DNA from: an uncultured Prevotellaceae bacterium | GTDB taxonomy: Bacteria > Bacteroidota > Bacteroidia > Bacteroidales > Muribaculaceae | Direction of reading: 5' to 3' | Length of the DNA: 33,946 bases | NCBI GenBank assembly: GCA_946409635.1 | Contig: CAMJXD010000014.1 | Span: 1-33,946, forward strand | Shown here: positions 30,859 through 33,946 of the stretch, piece after piece | Layout: every line of letters starts with the position of its first letter | How positions within the stretch are numbered: the first letter of the stretch is position 1 | Made by a program: the position numbers and the translations under genes | Notes under the pieces: model-generated | The model's database searches: none | Told to the model about the DNA's origin: nothing | The model's input: the letters and a program-made list of their open reading frames with translations, nothing else

Positions 30859-30917
30859 ATCGTTCATTCGCTAGCATTTTTGTTGCATTGTATCATATTT
30901 ACACACCGATGAACGAT
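30859..30917. promoter_or_regulatory. Inverted repeat upstream of susC, candidate operator
   Basis: ATCGTTCAT at 30859-30867 and ATGAACGAT at 30909-30917 are perfect 9-bp inverted copies with centres 50 bp apart, about five DNA turns. The right arm lies directly before the expected -33 region of the susC promoter, a typical place for an AraC-family activator site. Confidence 0.5.
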
Positions 30918-30946
30918 AATTGACATCACGCCGGTTATCAATTAGT

Positions 30947-30954
30947 TATCTTTG
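30947..30954 (+). promoter_or_regulatory. -7 promoter box for susC
   Basis: TATCTTTG matches TAnnTTTG, with TTG at 30920-30922 as a possible though slightly distant -33 element. The leader to the ATG at 31002 is about 45 bases, longer than for the cobalamin genes. Confidence 0.6.
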
Positions 30955-31001
30955 CCTCCAAAAGCAAATATAAGTATGTATTAACCAAAACCATCAAAAC
31001 A

Positions 31002-33914
31002 ATGAACGAACTGAAAAGATTTCTACTCAGCTTCATGCTCATGTTTGTGTGTACGATACTGTATGCGCAAACAGAAATCACAGGCACCGTCGTTGACGAG
31101 ACAGGAGAAACCGTCATCGGCGCCACTGTGGTCGAGAAAGGTACCAACAATGGTACCGTCACCGATTTTGACGGCGTGTTTACCCTCAAGGTCAATCCTG
31201 GAGCAACGCTCGTCTTCTCCTATGTGGGCTTCCTCAATGTGGAGATGCCAGCCAGTAATGGCATGGTCGTCACGATGAAAGAGGACGCACTTGCTCTCAA
31301 CGAGATTGTCGTGACAGGCTATACCACTCAGCGCAAGGCCGACTTGACCGGCGCAGTGTCGGTAGTCAGCGTGACTGACCTTGTGAAGCAGAACGAGAAC
31401 AACCCCATCAAGGCGATGCAGGGTCGCGTGCCCGGCATGAACATCTCGGCCGACGGTAACCCCTCGGGTGCAGCGACTGTCCGCATTCGTGGTACAGGCA
31501 CCCTCAATAACAATGACCCGCTCTACATTATCGACGGTGTGCCCACCAAGGCTGGTATGCACGAGCTTAATGGTAACGACATCGAGAGCATCCAGGTGCT
31601 GAAGGATGCCGCATCGGCATCTATCTACGGTAGCCGTGCTGCCAACGGTGTCATCATCATCACTACCAAGGGCGGCAAGGACGGCAAGGTGAAGATTGAC
31701 TTCGATGCCAGCCTGTCGGTACAGACCTATGCCCACAAGATGAAGGTGCTGAACGCTAAGGAGTTTGGCCAAACGATGTGGCAGGGTTATGTGAACGACG
31801 GCCTGAATCCTAACCTGAACGGTCTGGGATATCATTACGACTGGAGTTATGATGCCCAGGGCGTTCCCGTGCTCAATGGCATCACCATGAGCAAGTATCT
31901 GGATCCAGCCGGTATCACTCCCGCAGCCGACACCGACTGGTTCAAGGAGACCACCCGCACGGGCTTTGTTCAGCAATACAACGTCTCGCTGAGCCAGGGT
32001 ACCGAAAACGGGACTTCCTTCTTCTCGCTGGGCTACTACAAGAACAATGGCATCATCAAGCAGAGCGACTTCCAGCGCTTCTCGGCCCGCATGAACTCGA
32101 GCTACAAGCTGCTCAACATCGGTGACCGCAAGATCGTCACCGTGGGCGAGCATTTCACGGTGAACCGCACCAACGAGTTGCAGGCTCCTGGCGGCTTCCT
32201 GGAAAATGTGCTGCAGTTCAACCCCTCGCTGCCTGTTTACACGACCGATGGCAGTTATGCCGGTCCCGTGGGCGGTTATCCTGACCGTGAGAACCCCGTG
32301 GCCCGCCTGAACCGCAACAGCGACAACCGCTATACCTACTGGCGCATGTTCGGTGATGCATTCATCAACATCAACCCCATCGCCGACTTCAACATCAAGT
32401 CAACCTTCGGTCTTGACTATTCACAGAAACAACAGCGCATCTTCACCTATCCCATCACCGAGGGCACCGTGGCCAATACGACCAATGCAGTGGAGCCTAA
32501 GCAGGAGCACTGGACCAAGTGGATGTGGAATGCTATCGCGACCTATAATCTGGAGCGCGGCAATCACCGTGGCGACATCATGATCGGTACCGAGCTCAAC
32601 CGTGAGGACGACTCATGGCTCAGTGCCAAGGCCTATGACTTTGCCGTCTTGAACCCCGACTATATGTGGCCCAACGCAGCAGTGGGTGAGGCTGAAGGTT
32701 ACGGCTCTGGCGAGGGATACACGCTGGTATCCTTCTTCGGCAAGGTGAATTACACTTACGCCGACCGCTATCTGGCCAGCCTGACCATGCGCTATGATGG
32801 TTCAAGCCGTTTTGGCCGCAACAACCGCTACGGTACGTTCCCATCGGTGAGCCTTGGTTGGCGCATCAGCGAGGAGTCCTTCATGAAGAGTCTGGACTGG
32901 CTCGACAACCTCAAGCTGCGCGCTTCATGGGGACAGACTGGTAACCAGGAGATTTCCAACATTGCCCGCTACACCATCTTTGAGAGCAACTATGGTGAGG
33001 CAGGGTTCGGTGGCCAGAGCTACGGTACCAGTTATGACATTGCCGGTACCAACGGCGGCCAGACGTTGCCCAGCGGTTTCAAGCGCAATCAGTTGGGTAA
33101 TGACAACCTCAAGTGGGAAACCACGACCCAGACCAACATTGGTTTTGACTTTGGTATGCTGCGCAACGCGCTGTACGGCTCGTTTGAGTGGTACTACAAG
33201 AAGACCACCGACATTCTGGTCTACATGCCCGGCATCGGTGTAATGGGTGAGGGCAGCAGCCAGTGGATCAATGCTGGTGAGATGAGCAATAAGGGTATCG
33301 AGCTCAACGTGGGCTACCGCGGCAGCGCGGGCGATTTCCAGTATGACATCTCGGGCAACATAGGTACCTACCGCAACAAGGTGACCAAGCTTCCCGAGAC
33401 GCTGGCAGCAGCCGGCACCTTTGGCGGTAATGGCGTCGAGAGCGTTGTGGGACATCCCATGGGTGCCCAGGTAGGTTATGTCTATGACGGCATCTTCAAG
33501 AGCCAGGACGAGATTGATAACCATGCAGCACAGAATGGTGCTGGCTTGGGCCGCATCCGCTGGAAAGATCTCAATGAGGACGGTGTCATCAACGAGAAAG
33601 ACCAGAAGTGGATTTATTCACCCGTACCCGACTTCACTTGGGGTCTGAACATCTATCTTGAATATAAGAATCTTGACTTCACCATGTTCTGGCAGGGTGT
33701 ACAGGGCGTTGATGTCATCAGCGACCTGAAGCGCGAGACCGACCTGTGGGCAGGTCTGAATATCACCAACCTGAACAAGGGCCGTCGCCTGCTTGATGCA
33801 TGGACTCCCAATAATCCTGGTTCCAACATCCCTGCCGTCAGCACGATGGACAACAACAACGAGAAGCGCGTGAGCAGCTATTTTGTTGAGAACGGTTCTA
33901 GGCTGTTAAGTTAA
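31002..33914 (+). pseudogene. SusC-family TonB-linked outer-membrane glycan receptor, truncated at the C-terminus
   Basis: The 970 readable codons begin with a signal peptide ending CTILYAQ. A carboxypeptidase-regulatory-like domain covers about residues 24-100 (GTVVDETGETVIGATVVEKG, DGVFTLKV). The SusC signature NEIVVTGYTTQRKADLTGAV leads into the plug (MQGRVPGMNI, VRIRGTGTLNNNDPLYIIDGVP, SIQVLKDAASASIYGSRAANGVIIITTK), followed by the barrel. It runs normally to KRVSSYFVENGS, where SusC proteins continue with a conserved YLKLRNLTLGY-type segment and roughly 90 more residues. Here the frame instead reads RLLS and stops. The product would lack the last barrel strands and is unlikely to insert in the outer membrane. 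It probably imported oligosaccharides together with a SusD, which is not in the window. Confidence 0.85.
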
Positions 33915-33946
33915 TCGCCGTTTTAGCTTCATTTTCACCCTGCTTT
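33900..33946. other. Unrelated sequence interrupting susC, possible insertion-element end
   Basis: From about 33900 the sequence (AGGCTGTTAAGTTAATCGCC...) no longer fits SusC and is more AT-rich. The break is abrupt after GAACGGTTCT. Only 47 bases are available, so whether it is an insertion sequence end, a deletion join or an inversion point cannot be told. Confidence 0.4.

Noticed and set aside
1-33946. Cobalamin riboswitch
   Set aside because: I looked for the B12 box (GCCACTG...) and the conserved receptor-core strings in all gaps between genes and found none; the leaders of the cobalamin operons are too short to hold one.
1-33946. CRISPR arrays, tRNA or rRNA genes
   Set aside because: No regularly spaced repeats of 25-40 bases with unique spacers, no tRNA TPsiC-type motif in a cloverleaf context and no rRNA-like sequence were seen.

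Overview
The window looks like Bacteroidales DNA, perhaps Prevotellaceae or Muribaculaceae. The evidence is SusC-type TonB-dependent receptors, a SusR-like hybrid two-component regulator, lipoproteins with Bacteroidetes-style signal peptides, starts that lack Shine-Dalgarno sequences, and repeated TAnnTTTG promoter boxes. Genus assignment is inference. Most of the window is a cobalamin (vitamin B12) locus of the anaerobic, early-cobalt type (CbiG and CbiD are present).

Layout. (1) 1-137 is the tail of an outer-membrane receptor followed by a terminator. (2) 218-6533 (+) is a four-gene operon in which every gene is a two-enzyme fusion: cbiH-cbiC, cbiE-cbiT, cbiG-cbiF and cbiJ-cbiD. Together these give eight corrin-ring activities. 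(3) 6524-8726 (-) holds a corrinoid ABC-transporter permease (btuC) and binding lipoprotein (btuF), with no ATPase gene. (4) 8804-11795 (+) is the nucleotide-loop operon cobS-cobC-cobU-cobT. (5) 11910-20668 (+) is a five-gene envelope operon: TonB-dependent receptor, small lipoprotein, about 500-residue beta-barrel, DUF4876-like lipoprotein and a periplasmic M16 zinc protease. It ends at a strong terminator. (6) 20803-21762 (+) is a hemerythrin-LuxR fusion regulator. (7) 21770-26922 (-) is a tightly overlapping operon, cbiA-pduO-cobQ-cobD-cbiB, transcribed in the order of the reactions. (8) 27000-28600 is AT-rich DNA with small membrane-protein genes and a GC-rich island of unknown nature. (9) 28613-33914 is a decayed polysaccharide-utilisation locus: a frameshifted hybrid sensor regulator lacking its kinase ATPase domain, and a SusC gene cut off before its C-terminus at unrelated DNA near the window end.

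The cobalamin genes together run from cobalt-precorrin-3 to finished adenosylcobalamin. Cobalt insertion (CbiK/CbiX), the C20 methyltransferase (CbiL), BtuD and a lower-ligand synthase (BluB) are not in the window.

The most unusual points are: (a) the TonB receptor/M16 protease operon beside a diiron-type regulator, set between two halves of the B12 locus and resembling in logic the FusA/FusC import-and-cleave system; (b) several families of short intergenic repeats placed exactly at operon gene junctions, where they supply stop codons, C-terminal tails and A-rich leaders; (c) promoter boxes only a few bases from start codons, implying near-leaderless mRNAs; (d) the double damage in the polysaccharide-utilisation locus.
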